Source of the DNA: Cryomorphaceae bacterium
GTDB taxonomy: Bacteria > Bacteroidota > Bacteroidia > Flavobacteriales > Schleiferiaceae
NCBI GenBank assembly: GCA_021298655.1
Contig: JAJTFK010000009.1
Span: forward strand, 856 to 45,019
DNA length: 44,164 nt
Direction of reading: 5' to 3'
How positions within the stretch are numbered: position 1 is the stretch's first letter; each line of letters starts with the position of its first letter. A program made the translations under genes and the position numbers. A model generated the notes under the pieces. That model ran no database searches, was not told the DNA's origin, and worked only from the letters and a program-made list of their open reading frames with translations. Shown here piece by piece: positions 34,285 through 42,427 of the stretch.

Positions 34285-34308
34285 AAAGGCCGCCCGAGGG
34301 CGGCCTTT
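34285..34308 (-). terminator. Perfect 10-bp hairpin after tsf
   Basis: AAAGGCCGCC, loop of four, then GGCGGCCTTT: a perfect inverted repeat in the 66 bp between the tsf stop and pyrH start. The stem ends in TTT on either strand, giving a short U-tract. It most likely ends tsf transcription. Confidence 0.8.
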
Positions 34309-34331
34309 GGCGAAGTAAAAACAGCGGGGAA

Positions 34332-35156
34332 TTAAACGCCCAAACCTACGCGGCGGAAGCCGGTAACGGCAGCGCCAGCCGAAGCCGAAGCCACATACTG
34401 GGCCACGCTCACCTTGCTGTCCTTGATGAAGTCTTGCTCCACCAAGGTGTTCTCCTTGTAGAACTTGCCGAGCTTGCCTTGGGCAATCTTCTCGATCATG
34501 TCTTCGGGCTTGCCCTCTTGGCGAACCTGGTCGCGGGCAATTTCAAGCTCGCGCTCAATCACGTCCGAAGCAACCGAGTTGCGGTCCAAACCAACGGGGT
34601 TCATGGCAGCAGCCTGCATGGCCACGTCCTTGGCCGTCTCGGCCACGCCGGCGCTGATCGCCGCCAGGGTAGCCAGCTTGTTTCCGGCGTGGATGTAGCC
34701 CGAAACTACGCCGCCCTCTAGGGTTTCGTAGTAGGCAATCTCAATTTTCTCGCCGATCACGCCGGTCTGCTCGGTGAGCTTATCGGCAATCGTCAATGAA
34801 CCTTCGTAGCTGAGGGCCAGAAGCTCCTCTTTGGTGGCGGGGAAGCTTGCAATCGCGAGGGAAGCCATTTTCTTGGCCATGTCCACGAAGCCTTCGTTCT
34901 TGGCCACGAAGTCGGTTTCGCAGTTCAGCGAAACGATGACGCCGCGGGTGTGGTCGGCGTTGGTTGTCGCAATAACGGCTCCTTCTGAGGCGTCGCGGTC
35001 GGCGCGCTTGGCGGCCACCTTTTGGCCTTGCTTGCGAAGAACGTCGATTGCGGCTTCAAAATCGCCATTGGCTTCGGTGAGGGCCTTCTTGCAGTCCATC
35101 ATCCCGGCGCCGGTCATCTGGCGCAGTTTGTTTACATCGGCAGCAGTAATGCTCAT
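34332..35156 (-). CDS. tsf: Translation elongation factor Ts
   Basis: Guanine-nucleotide exchange factor for EF-Tu. It has 274 residues, the short form common in Bacteroidota. The N-terminal UBA-like domain is ITAADVNKLRQMTGAGMMDC with KKALTEANGDFEAAIDVLRK, followed by KVAAKRADRDASEGAV and the core SLNCETDFVAKNEGFVD. It lies downstream of rpsB, as usual, but a terminator hairpin occupies the gap. A weak TACCCCTA box 4 nt before the ATG might supply a separate promoter. Confidence 0.97.
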   Translation of the reverse strand: MSITAADVNKLRQMTGAGMMDCKKALTEANGDFEAAIDVLRKQGQKVAAKRADRDASEGAVIATTNADHTRGVIVSLNCETDFVAKNEGFVDMAKKMASLAIASFPATKEELLALSYEGSLTIADKLTEQTGVIGEKIEIAYYETLEGGVVSGYIHAGNKLATLAAISAGVAETAKDVAMQAAAMNPVGLDRNSVASDVIERELEIARDQVRQEGKPEDMIEKIAQGKLGKFYKENTLVEQDFIKDSKVSVAQYVASASAGAAVTGFRRVGLGV

Positions 35157-35183
35157 GATTTAGGGGTATTGTCGGTTTTGTAC

Positions 35184-35210
35184 AAAGAAAAACCGGGGCT
35201 GTTGCCCCGG
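35184..35210 (-). terminator. Intrinsic terminator between rpsB and tsf
   Basis: On the minus strand CCGGGGC, a four-base loop and GCCCCGG are followed directly by TTTTTCTTT, a textbook rho-independent terminator 8 bp after the rpsB stop. It implies that much rpsB transcription stops before tsf. Confidence 0.85.
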
Positions 35211-35218
35211 CGTTAAAC

Positions 35219-35974
35219 TTATTCCGCGGCTACTTTGGCGGCAGCTTTCGTAAGCTTCTCGCTCCCGGGCTTGTCCTTTTCGGTCTTGCGCTGGCTCAGC
35301 GACTCCTTGATCGAGGCAGATACGGTCTCCATGATCACGGCGATCGACTTGGTCGCGTCGTCGTTCGACGGAATCACGTAGTCCACCAGGTGGGGGTTGC
35401 TGTTGGTATCGACCATAGCAAACACGGGGATTCCCAGGTTGCGGGCTTCTTCCACGGCGATGTGCTCGCGCATCACGTCCACCACAAACAGGGCGGCCGG
35501 AAGGCGGCTCATGTCGGCAATCGAACCAAGGTTCTTCTCGAGCTTGGCGCGAAGGCGGTCCACCTGAAGGCGCTCGCGCTTCGACAGGGTCTCGAACGTA
35601 CCGTCGGTCTTCATTTTATCGATGTTCGACATCTTTTTGATGGCCTTGCGAATGGTCACGAAGTTCGTGAGCATACCTCCGGGCCAGCGCTCCGTGATGT
35701 ACGGCATGTTCAGGGCCTTGGCGGTCTCTGAAACAATTTCTTTCGCCTGCTTCTTGGTGGCTACAAACAAAATCTTGCGGCCGCTGCCGGCGATCTTGCC
35801 CATGGCGTCGGCTGCCGTAGCAAGCTTCTTCTGGGTCTTTTGCAGATCAATGATGTGGATCCCGTTGCGCTCCATAAAGATGTAGGGAGCCATGTTGGGA
35901 TTCCACTTGCGGGTCAGGTGACCAAAGTGCACCCCTGCGTCGAGGAGCTGCTGAATTTCAGGCGTATGTGCCAT
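35219..35974 (-). CDS. rpsB: 30S ribosomal protein S2
   Basis: Small-subunit protein S2, 251 residues. Hallmarks are LLDAGVHFGHLTRKWNPNM, FMERNGIHIIDLQKTQKKL, RKILFVATKKQAKEIV, RWPGGMLTNFVTIRKAI and FAMVDTNSNPHLVDYVIPSN. The C-terminal tail is Lys/Glu/Ala-rich. It is preceded by a 99 bp region after rpsI that could hold a leader, and followed at once by an intrinsic terminator. Confidence 0.98.
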   Translation of the reverse strand: MAHTPEIQQLLDAGVHFGHLTRKWNPNMAPYIFMERNGIHIIDLQKTQKKLATAADAMGKIAGSGRKILFVATKKQAKEIVSETAKALNMPYITERWPGGMLTNFVTIRKAIKKMSNIDKMKTDGTFETLSKRERLQVDRLRAKLEKNLGSIADMSRLPAALFVVDVMREHIAVEEARNLGIPVFAMVDTNSNPHLVDYVIPSNDDATKSIAVIMETVSASIKESLSQRKTEKDKPGSEKLTKAAAKVAAE

Positions 35975-36073
35975 GAGGTTGTTGGGGGTTTACGTTCGCT
36001 AAAAAGGCAACGGCCAAGTAGCGCCAGAGCGATCTTGACCGTTTGGATACTAAACCCAATACTCGGTGCGCGA
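35975..36073 (-). promoter_or_regulatory. Leader region between rpsI and rpsB
   Basis: This 99 bp gap is unusually long for the window. I see short complementary stretches (GTTT with AAAC, GGC with GCC before a T5 run) but no convincing known ribosomal leader motif. It could carry autoregulation of S2 or simply a promoter. Confidence 0.25.
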
Positions 36074-36460
36074 TTAACGCTTCGAGAATTGGAATCGCTT
36101 GCGCGCTTTCTTTTGGCCGAACTTCTTGCGTTCAACCATGCGCGGGTCGCGGGTCATCAGTCCTTCCGGCTTCAGGGTAGCGCGGAATTCCGGATTGATT
36201 TCGCAGAGGGCGCGCGACAGGCCGAGGCGAATGGCTTCGGCTTGGCCGGTGATGCCACCGCCTTCTACGTTAACGGTTACGTCGTAGTTGCTGAGGTTTT
36301 CGGTCATCGACAAGGGCTGGCGCACTTTGTACTGGAGGGTACCAGTTGAAAAGTAGTTGGTCAGCTCGCGCTTGTTGATGGTGATCACCCCTTTGCCCGG
36401 CTTGACGTATACACGGGCAACTGAGGTCTTGCGGCGTCCGATTGCGTGGGTCGTAGACAT
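36074..36460 (-). CDS. rpsI: 30S ribosomal protein S9
   Basis: Small-subunit protein S9, 128 residues. [21 protein letters not shown] opens the protein (first 20 residues shown by position 3-22), then [38 protein letters not shown] and the basic tail ending FQFSKR, which reaches the P-site tRNA. It follows rplM by 12 bp, the conserved rplM-rpsI pair. Confidence 0.98.
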   Translation of the reverse strand: MSTTHAIGRRKTSVARVYVKPGKGVITINKRELTNYFSTGTLQYKVRQPLSMTENLSNYDVTVNVEGGGITGQAEAIRLGLSRALCEINPEFRATLKPEGLMTRDPRMVERKKFGQKKARKRFQFSKR

Positions 36461-36472
36461 CTTTGAGTACTA

Positions 36473-36910
36473 TTAGATTTGAACCGGCTGTTGGGCTTCG
36501 TGTCCGTGCTCGGCGCCGGCGTACACGTGGAGGTTGCGGAAGAGTTCCGCTCCGAGGCGCGTCTTGGGAAGCATGCCGCGAACGGCCTTCTCCACGATGC
36601 GGGTCGGGTGCTTGGCGAGCTCCTCTGCGGGGGTGCTGAAGCGCTGGCCGCCCGGGTAGCCGGTGTAGCGGATGTACTGCTTCTCGTGCATCTTGCTGCC
36701 CGACAGTGCCACCTCAGCGGCATTGATGATAATGACGTTGTCGCCGCAGTCCACGTGCGGAGTGTAGTTGGGCTTGTGCTTGCCGCGTAGGCGGAAGGCA
36801 ACATTAGAAGCCAGGCGGCCGAGGGTCTGACCCTTGGCATCAACCACGACCCAGGTCTTGCCTGCGGTGGCCTTAGTGGCCGAAATCGTTTTGTAGCTGA
36901 GCGAATCCAC
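36473..36910 (-). CDS. rplM: 50S ribosomal protein L13
   Basis: Large-subunit protein L13, 145 residues from GTG 36910. The start was chosen because homologues begin MD(S/T)LSYKT and the GTG gives VDSLSYKT; the frame stays open further upstream but without similarity. WVVVDAKGQTLGRLAS, HVDCGDNVIIINA and YTGYPGGQR are diagnostic. A TATCTTCG box lies 23 nt upstream, so this message seems to have a short leader with an A-run (CAAAAAAG) near the start, unlike the leaderless genes. Confidence 0.95.
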   Translation of the reverse strand: MDSLSYKTISATKATAGKTWVVVDAKGQTLGRLASNVAFRLRGKHKPNYTPHVDCGDNVIIINAAEVALSGSKMHEKQYIRYTGYPGGQRFSTPAEELAKHPTRIVEKAVRGMLPKTRLGAELFRNLHVYAGAEHGHEAQQPVQI

Positions 36911-36933
36911 GATGCTGTACTTTTTTGGGGCTG

Positions 36934-36941
36934 CGAAGATA
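36934..36941 (-). promoter_or_regulatory. Probable -7 element of rplM-rpsI
   Basis: TATCTTCG on the minus strand, one change from TAnnTTTG. It is 23 nt before the GTG of rplM and predicts a leader of roughly 19 nt. Confidence 0.45.
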
Positions 36942-37032
36942 CGGAGAATACTTTGAAGGACAAAGATTTTCGGCGCAGAACTTGCACGCGTATCTTCACG
37001 AACTTGAATTTTTGACCTCATCCCTAGGTTTT

Positions 37033-39066
37033 ATGCGCCATTTCGCCCTGATCCTGACTTCGATTTTTTTCAGCTTAGCGGCTCACAGCCAAAGCATTCA
37101 ACGCTGTGCAACCGACGAAATGTACGCCCTCGAGGTCGCCGCGTACCCGCAACGCGAAGCGCTTCGCGCCGAAACCGAAGCGCAAATTCAGCGCCTGATT
37201 CGCGCGCAGCAGGCCCAATCCGGAACCGAGTCCGTCGTGCACCAGATTCCCGTGGTGTTCCACGTGATGTACTACGACCAGGGCGACAACATTACGGACG
37301 CCCAAATCCAGTCCGCACTAAACATTTTGAACCAGGACATGCGGCGGTTAAACCCCGATACGGCCAACCTCCGGGCTCCGTTTAAAAGCGTGGCCGCCGA
37401 CCTCGAGGTCGAGTTTGTGCTGGCCAAAGTGGGTCCCAACGGCGAATGCACCAGCGGCATCACCCGAACGTGGAGCCGCACCACCCTTGCGGCAGGGAAC
37501 AGCATCAAAACCGAAATCGGTTGGCCAAACACCAAGTACCTGAACATCTGGGTGGTGCGCAACATTGAGTTGGCCGGAACCCCCGCCGGAACCCTGGTGC
37601 TGGGCTATTCGGCCTTCCCCTACAACGGCATTCCCGCGGCACAAGACGGCATTGTGATTCGCCACGACCGCCTCGGAAATACCGGAACGGCTGCCGGTAC
37701 GCGCAACCGCACGTTGACCCACGAAGTCGGGCACTACCTCAACCTATTTCACACGTTTCAGGGCGGCTGCAGCTTTGGCGACCAGTGCGCCGACACGCCG
37801 CCCGTCGCCTCGGCAAGCAGCGGATGCAATCCGAGCCAAAACACCTGCAGCGTGGACGTCCCCGATCAGCTCGACATGATCGAGAACTACATGGACTACA
37901 CCGACGACCAGTGCATGAACACGTTTACCCTGGACCAAAAGGCACGGGCCAAGGCGGTGCTTGCCGCGCTGAACCTGCGCGGAAACCTCGCTACTCCGGC
38001 CAACTTGCTCGCGACGGGCGTAACCGGCACCCTCAACTGCAGCCCCGTAGCCAATTTTGAGGTTGCCGACCCGCTGCTGTGCACGGGCGAGTCGCTGAGT
38101 TTTATCGACCGTTCGCAGTACCTCGGGTCGCCGATTTACCACTGGAACGTGTTAAGTGCCACCAACCAGGTGGTGCACCACGTGACCACCCAAAATCCGA
38201 GCTTGCCAATGACTACGCCCGGGCGCTACACCGTGACGCTCACGATTCAGGCCAGCAACGGATCCAATACGATGAGCAAACCCTTGGCGGTGACGGTGCG
38301 GCCGGCGGCGGGCACGAGCTACACCCCGTGGTTCATCGCCACGATGGAAGATGCGTTACCGAACGCGGCGTGGACCACCTTGAGCATGGCCGACAGCAGC
38401 TACTGGCGCCGCAGCACCGCGGCGGCCAAGCAAGGCAGCGCGAGCTACCTGTATCAGAACTTCAAGCTGGGCGCAGGGGGCGAAGTCAGCGCGCTCATCG
38501 GCGGCCCCATCGCCTACCCAAACACGGGCACCTTGAACTTGCGGTTTGCCCATGCCTTTGCGCGGCGGGCCAGCAACAACAACGACATGCTCAAGGTGTC
38601 GGTGAGCGCGGACTGCGGGGCGACCTGGCAACTGGTGCGCATCATCCCAGCCTTCCAGCTCGGAACCAGCGCCTTAGTGACGACGCCCTACGTGCCGGTA
38701 GCGGCCGACTGGAAGTACACGAGCATCAACCTGGCCTCGCTCGGCTTGGCCAACGCCGGAACCCTAATGATCAAGTTTGCCTTGGCCTCGGGCGGGGGCA
38801 ACAACCTCTACCTGGACGACGTGCAGCTCAGTACCACGCTGGACGCCGCCGAGCTTGATGCGCCCCAAATGTGGGTGCAGCCGAACCCGTCGCAGGGAAC
38901 GGCCGTGCTGGTCGGTGCCCAGGGCCGTGTTCAGGTCGTTGACCTCAGCGGTCGCGTGCTGTGGGGCGGAACGGCCAACGGCGACGCACTGAACCTCCCG
39001 GCGCTTCCCGCGGGTTCGTACGTCGTGCACACCGCCTCCGGAGCGCTTCGTTGGAGCGTGCTGTAG
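37033..39066 (+). CDS. T9SS-exported M43-family metalloprotease (pappalysin-like)
   Basis: This 677-residue secreted zinc protease has a signal peptide at residues 1-19 (FALILTSIFFSLAAHS). The M43 catalytic domain covers about 60-330, with zinc-binding HEVGHYLNLFH, a Cys-rich insert (GGCSFGDQCADTPP) and the NYMDY Met-turn. A PKD-like domain (about 335-425: NFEVADPLLCTGESLSFIDR) and a beta-sandwich, MAM-like region follow. The end is a type A T9SS sorting domain (WVQPNPSQGTAVL to the stop). It is expected to be exported through the T9SS and attached to or released from the cell surface. The ATG at 37033 starts the signal peptide. A TATCTTCA box at 36991 or TAGGTTTT at 37025 could be its promoter. 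Confidence 0.93.
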   Translation: MRHFALILTSIFFSLAAHSQSIQRCATDEMYALEVAAYPQREALRAETEAQIQRLIRAQQAQSGTESVVHQIPVVFHVMYYDQGDNITDAQIQSALNILNQDMRRLNPDTANLRAPFKSVAADLEVEFVLAKVGPNGECTSGITRTWSRTTLAAGNSIKTEIGWPNTKYLNIWVVRNIELAGTPAGTLVLGYSAFPYNGIPAAQDGIVIRHDRLGNTGTAAGTRNRTLTHEVGHYLNLFHTFQGGCSFGDQCADTPPVASASSGCNPSQNTCSVDVPDQLDMIENYMDYTDDQCMNTFTLDQKARAKAVLAALNLRGNLATPANLLATGVTGTLNCSPVANFEVADPLLCTGESLSFIDRSQYLGSPIYHWNVLSATNQVVHHVTTQNPSLPMTTPGRYTVTLTIQASNGSNTMSKPLAVTVRPAAGTSYTPWFIATMEDALPNAAWTTLSMADSSYWRRSTAAAKQGSASYLYQNFKLGAGGEVSALIGGPIAYPNTGTLNLRFAHAFARRASNNNDMLKVSVSADCGATWQLVRIIPAFQLGTSALVTTPYVPVAADWKYTSINLASLGLANAGTLMIKFALASGGGNNLYLDDVQLSTTLDAAELDAPQMWVQPNPSQGTAVLVGAQGRVQVVDLSGRVLWGGTANGDALNLPALPAGSYVVHTASGALRWSVL

Positions 39067-39085
39067 TCCGCCCACGGACGACTAC
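39063..39085. terminator. Hairpin between convergent protease and glycosyltransferase genes
   Basis: GTAGTC at 39063 pairs with GACTAC ending at 39085, with an inner CCG/CGG pair around a CCCA loop. It overlaps the protease stop codon and sits in the 42 bp convergent gap. It has no T-run, so termination is tentative. Confidence 0.35.
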
Positions 39086-39108
39086 GCCGGACGGAACGCG
39101 CCCCGCGC

Positions 39109-40596
39109 TTACTTGACCTTGAAAATGTAGGTGTCCGGGTTCGGAAGCTGGGCAACCAACTCAAAGCGCTCGGGGTAGGCCTGGTAGGCCGGAACAAAAT
39201 AGCGGCCCACCGAACCGTAGCCCAATTGGTCGACCACGACGTAGTTGAGGCCCTCTTCCTGCAAACGCTGCATGAACAGCGCGGGGTCGGCTTCGGTCGG
39301 AATGCGCGTTGCCTTGCGCTCCGCAAAAAGGTACCAAAGCGCGGGTTTGGTCGTGGCAAACTGCGCGTCGACGGGCACGTTGGCCTTGGCAAATTCGCCG
39401 AGGCGGAAGTAGTTCTGGTAGGGCATGGGGTAGTCGAGCTTGGCCTCGTCGTTCAGGGTGCGGACGGGAGCCAGAAGCAAAAGGCCCAAGGCCGCAAACC
39501 ACCAGGGGTTCCACGAGGGAAGCACCCTGCGCAGTAGCTCCCAAGCTCCGTACAAGGCCGACAGCACCAGTACGGGAACCAGGGGCTGGATGAAGCGCAC
39601 CCCGTACCACACGCTCGGCCACACCAAGAAAATGGCGAAGGACGCCAGCACGTAGCCGGCTACCAGCCAGCGGAGCTTGGGCAGGCGAACAATGCCGTAG
39701 GCAATGAGCCCCAGGAGCAGCAGGCCGACAAAGGGATGCGACACCGGGGCCTCGGGATTGTAGTCAACCGTTAGCGACGGAATCATGCTGTTGGGCAGCT
39801 CCTGACCCAGGTAGCGTCCCGCGTTCTCGGCGATGCGGTCCCAAAGTCCGCTGACGTCAATTTGGCCTTCCTCGGGGCGGTAGGGGTTGACCGAAAGCAG
39901 CTGGTCCACGTAGGCGGATCCGGCATCCACGGCCCTGCCGCGCAGTACCCAGGGCAGGTACAGGGCAAAAAAGGCTCCGCCAAAGGTGAAGGCCGCGGCC
40001 CAGCGTCGTTCAAACGGCAGGTAGAGCCCAATGCCCGCGCCCAGGGCAATGCCCGCGGTGCGGATGTAAAAGGCGGCCGAGGCGAGCACCACCACGAGCC
40101 AAAAGTCGTAGGATCGGTAAAAGGCTTTGGATTCCGGATCCCAGCGCAGCAGGGTCCACAGGGCCAAAATCGATGCGGCCGTGTAGGGAATCTCGCTCAT
40201 CATGATGGTGCTCGAGCGCAGCAAGTGGCTGTTCAGGCCCACGAGGAGCACCGCCACCCAGGCAAAGGCCGTTGACCCCGTGGCCTTCTCCGCAATGCTG
40301 CGAAACCACCAGAGCGCGGCGCCAAAAAGGATTCCGTTGACCACCTTGAGCCAGGTAAAACTTTTGCCAAAGAGCATCGCCACCGCGAGCAGTGCCGGGT
40401 AGCCCGGAGGAAAGTGGCTGGCCGCAGGCGTTCCGGGAATGTGAATGTTGGTGTAGCCCTCGCCCTGAAGCAGGGCCCGGCCCAGGATGTAGTAGCCTGC
40501 GTTGTCTCCGCCCATATCGAGCTTGGAGTCGAATATAAACGCGTAAACAAGGCCGAAGGCGAGGGCAAAAAGCGCGGGTAGTTTAAATCGTTGCAT
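39109..40596 (-). CDS. GT-C fold (ArnT/PMT-like) membrane glycosyltransferase
   Basis: This 495-residue integral membrane protein has about 10-12 hydrophobic helices. It resembles dolichyl/undecaprenyl-phosphate-dependent GT39/GT83-type enzymes. The first periplasmic loop has DSKLDMGGDNAGYYILGRAL, with the acidic residue expected in GT-C enzymes, and HFPPGYPALLA. The C-terminal soluble part (EADPALFMQRLQEEGLNYVV) is short. Acceptor and donor are unknown. The ATG at 40596 was chosen because a TATTTTCG box ends 4 nt upstream; an in-frame TTG at 40614 would give six more residues. Confidence 0.8.
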   Translation of the reverse strand: MQRFKLPALFALAFGLVYAFIFDSKLDMGGDNAGYYILGRALLQGEGYTNIHIPGTPAASHFPPGYPALLAVAMLFGKSFTWLKVVNGILFGAALWWFRSIAEKATGSTAFAWVAVLLVGLNSHLLRSSTIMMSEIPYTAASILALWTLLRWDPESKAFYRSYDFWLVVVLASAAFYIRTAGIALGAGIGLYLPFERRWAAAFTFGGAFFALYLPWVLRGRAVDAGSAYVDQLLSVNPYRPEEGQIDVSGLWDRIAENAGRYLGQELPNSMIPSLTVDYNPEAPVSHPFVGLLLLGLIAYGIVRLPKLRWLVAGYVLASFAIFLVWPSVWYGVRFIQPLVPVLVLSALYGAWELLRRVLPSWNPWWFAALGLLLLAPVRTLNDEAKLDYPMPYQNYFRLGEFAKANVPVDAQFATTKPALWYLFAERKATRIPTEADPALFMQRLQEEGLNYVVVDQLGYGSVGRYFVPAYQAYPERFELVAQLPNPDTYIFKVK

Positions 40597-40600
40597 GCAG

Positions 40601-40608
40601 CGAAAATA
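40601..40608 (-). promoter_or_regulatory. Probable -7 element of the glycosyltransferase gene
   Basis: TATTTTCG on the minus strand, one change from TAnnTTTG, 4 nt (CTGC) from the ATG at 40596. Confidence 0.45.
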
Positions 40609-40681
40609 GCGCAACGCAACGGGCTACGGTGCGGACCGGGGCGGCGCCGAACTAATTCCCACTAATTTAATCGGAGTTTTG

Positions 40682-40689
40682 TAGCTTTG
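40682..40689 (+). promoter_or_regulatory. -7 promoter element of the sulfate operon
   Basis: TAGCTTTG, full match, 4 nt (CCGC) before the ATG at 40694. An AT-rich stretch (ACTAATTTAATCGG) precedes it. It probably drives SLC13-cysC-cysD-cysN. Confidence 0.65.
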
Positions 40690-40693
40690 CCGC

Positions 40694-42427
40694 ATGAATT
40701 CGGCGGTCGTTGGGGTCGTTTACCTCGCGGTGGTGGCAGCACTGCTGCTTCGTTTGCGGGCTTCGTGGGCCTTTGTGGGCGGGGCGGCGGTCCTGCTTGC
40801 CCTGGGTCAGCTGAGCCCGGAGGCCTGGCTGGCGTCGGCCGCCAATCCGAGCTTACTGGTGCTTTGGGTACTCCTCATCGCCGCAACCGCCATTGAATCG
40901 CGCTTCCGCCTGGAGTCGTTGATGCCCCGATCGGGGTCGTTTGGCGCTCGGTTGAAGCTGCTTCTGGGCACGGGGGTGATCTCCACGTTTATGAACAATA
41001 CCGCGGTGGTGGCGCTGCTTATGGCGCCCCTGCGTCGGTGGGCGCCGCGCAACGGGCTCCGTCCTGCGGTCGTGCTGATGCCGATGGCCTTTGCGGCGAC
41101 CCTCGGCGGGGTGGTTACGGTCATCGGAACCTCGACCAACTTGGTTCTCAACGGCTTGATTCGGGAATCGGGCCTGACGGAGCTCAGCACCATGGACTAC
41201 CTCATCCCGGGATCGGCCGTGCTCCTTTTTGGCGCCCTTTTTCTATCCTGGGCCGGACTTCGGCTTTTTGCGAACCATGGGCAGCATTCGGTTGCGGCGG
41301 CCACGGCGCGGGCCTACACCGTCGAAACCCGATTGCGCCCCGGAGCCCCCGAGGTCGGCCAAAGCGTGGAGCGGGCCGGATTCCGCCAGCTTTTGGGCCT
41401 GTACCTTGTCGAAATTCAGCGCGGAGAACAGCTTATTGCCCCGGTGGCGCCCAGCGAAATGCTGCATGAAGGCGACCGCTTGTTTTTTGCTGGCGAACTC
41501 GGCCAGGTTGACGAACTTTTGCGCAGTCGGACGGGCTTGGCCTTGCCCCAGGCCACGGTGACCGCCCAAGCCCACGAAGCCGACTTGGTCGAGGCCATGG
41601 TGCCTCCCGGGAGCGGACTCGAAGGCATTCCGATACGGGAATCGCAATTCCGCCAACGGCTAGACGCCGCCATAATCGGGGTTCACCGCCAGGGCGAGCG
41701 CATGCGCGGCCGCATCGGAGACATAGCGCTTCGGGGAGGCGACCTGCTCATTCTCGTCGCCGGACCGCGGTTTAAGGAGCGTGCCCAAGAAACCCGACTG
41801 CTCTATGTGCTCAGCGAAACCCAGGCACCCCATCCCGCATCGCCGGCGGCCTCAATAGCCGCTTGGGGAAGTCTGGCCTTGGGGCTGGGATTGGTGGGGT
41901 TGGGGTACCTGTCGCTTTTGGCCGCACTCTGCCTGTGGCTGGTGGTCTTGGGCAGCATCAAGTGGCTCAGTTGGGGCGACGTACGGCGTGGGCTCGACCC
42001 CGAACTGATGCTGATGCTGACCTCGGCGCTCGCGCTATCGGGGGCACTGCAATCCAGCGGGGCGGCCGAACAGGCGCTCGACGCCGTGCTGCCGTGGCTC
42101 AAAGGGAGCAGCCCCGCGATGTGGTTGCTGAGCCTGCTGCTGCTCACGGCCACGCTCACCAACTTCGTAACCAACGTGGCGGCGGTGGTGCTCATGTTCC
42201 CCCTTGGGTTCGCCGCCGTTCAGGGCGGATTTCTCCCCGCAACTCCGGCCTTCTTGGCCCTGGCATTCGGGGCGAGCGCAGCCTTTTTAACGCCGGCAGG
42301 CTACGCCACCAACCTCATGGTCATGGGCCCTGGGGGCTACGACGCCCGCGATTTTGTGCGCCTCGGGGGCGGCCTAACGGCCCTGTACTTAGGCATCGTA
42401 TTTTTTTGGTTAATCACCCTGTGCTAA
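40694..42427 (+). CDS. SLC13/DASS-family permease with two RCK_C domains (probable sulfate uptake)
   Basis: This 577-residue inner-membrane transporter has two hydrophobic halves (about 1-195 and 385-577). The first has STFMNNTAVVALLMAPL and GTSTNLVLNGL, and the second has TNFVTNVAAVVLMFPLGFA and TPAGYATNLMVMGPGGY; these are the paired SNT-like motifs of the SLC13 fold. Between them are two TrkA_C/RCK_C-type modules (about 215-280 and 300-360), as in other bacterial sulfate-linked members. Its TAA shares a base with the cysC ATG, and it heads sulfate activation genes, so sulfate is the likely substrate. This rests on context, not on a known specificity residue. Confidence 0.88.
   Translation: MNSAVVGVVYLAVVAALLLRLRASWAFVGGAAVLLALGQLSPEAWLASAANPSLLVLWVLLIAATAIESRFRLESLMPRSGSFGARLKLLLGTGVISTFMNNTAVVALLMAPLRRWAPRNGLRPAVVLMPMAFAATLGGVVTVIGTSTNLVLNGLIRESGLTELSTMDYLIPGSAVLLFGALFLSWAGLRLFANHGQHSVAAATARAYTVETRLRPGAPEVGQSVERAGFRQLLGLYLVEIQRGEQLIAPVAPSEMLHEGDRLFFAGELGQVDELLRSRTGLALPQATVTAQAHEADLVEAMVPPGSGLEGIPIRESQFRQRLDAAIIGVHRQGERMRGRIGDIALRGGDLLILVAGPRFKERAQETRLLYVLSETQAPHPASPAASIAAWGSLALGLGLVGLGYLSLLAALCLWLVVLGSIKWLSWGDVRRGLDPELMLMLTSALALSGALQSSGAAEQALDAVLPWLKGSSPAMWLLSLLLLTATLTNFVTNVAAVVLMFPLGFAAVQGGFLPATPAFLALAFGASAAFLTPAGYATNLMVMGPGGYDARDFVRLGGGLTALYLGIVFFWLITLC

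Noticed and set aside
36925-37032. Longer N-terminus of the M43 protease
   Set aside because: It would bury the signal peptide that begins at 37033 and overlap the rplM promoter.
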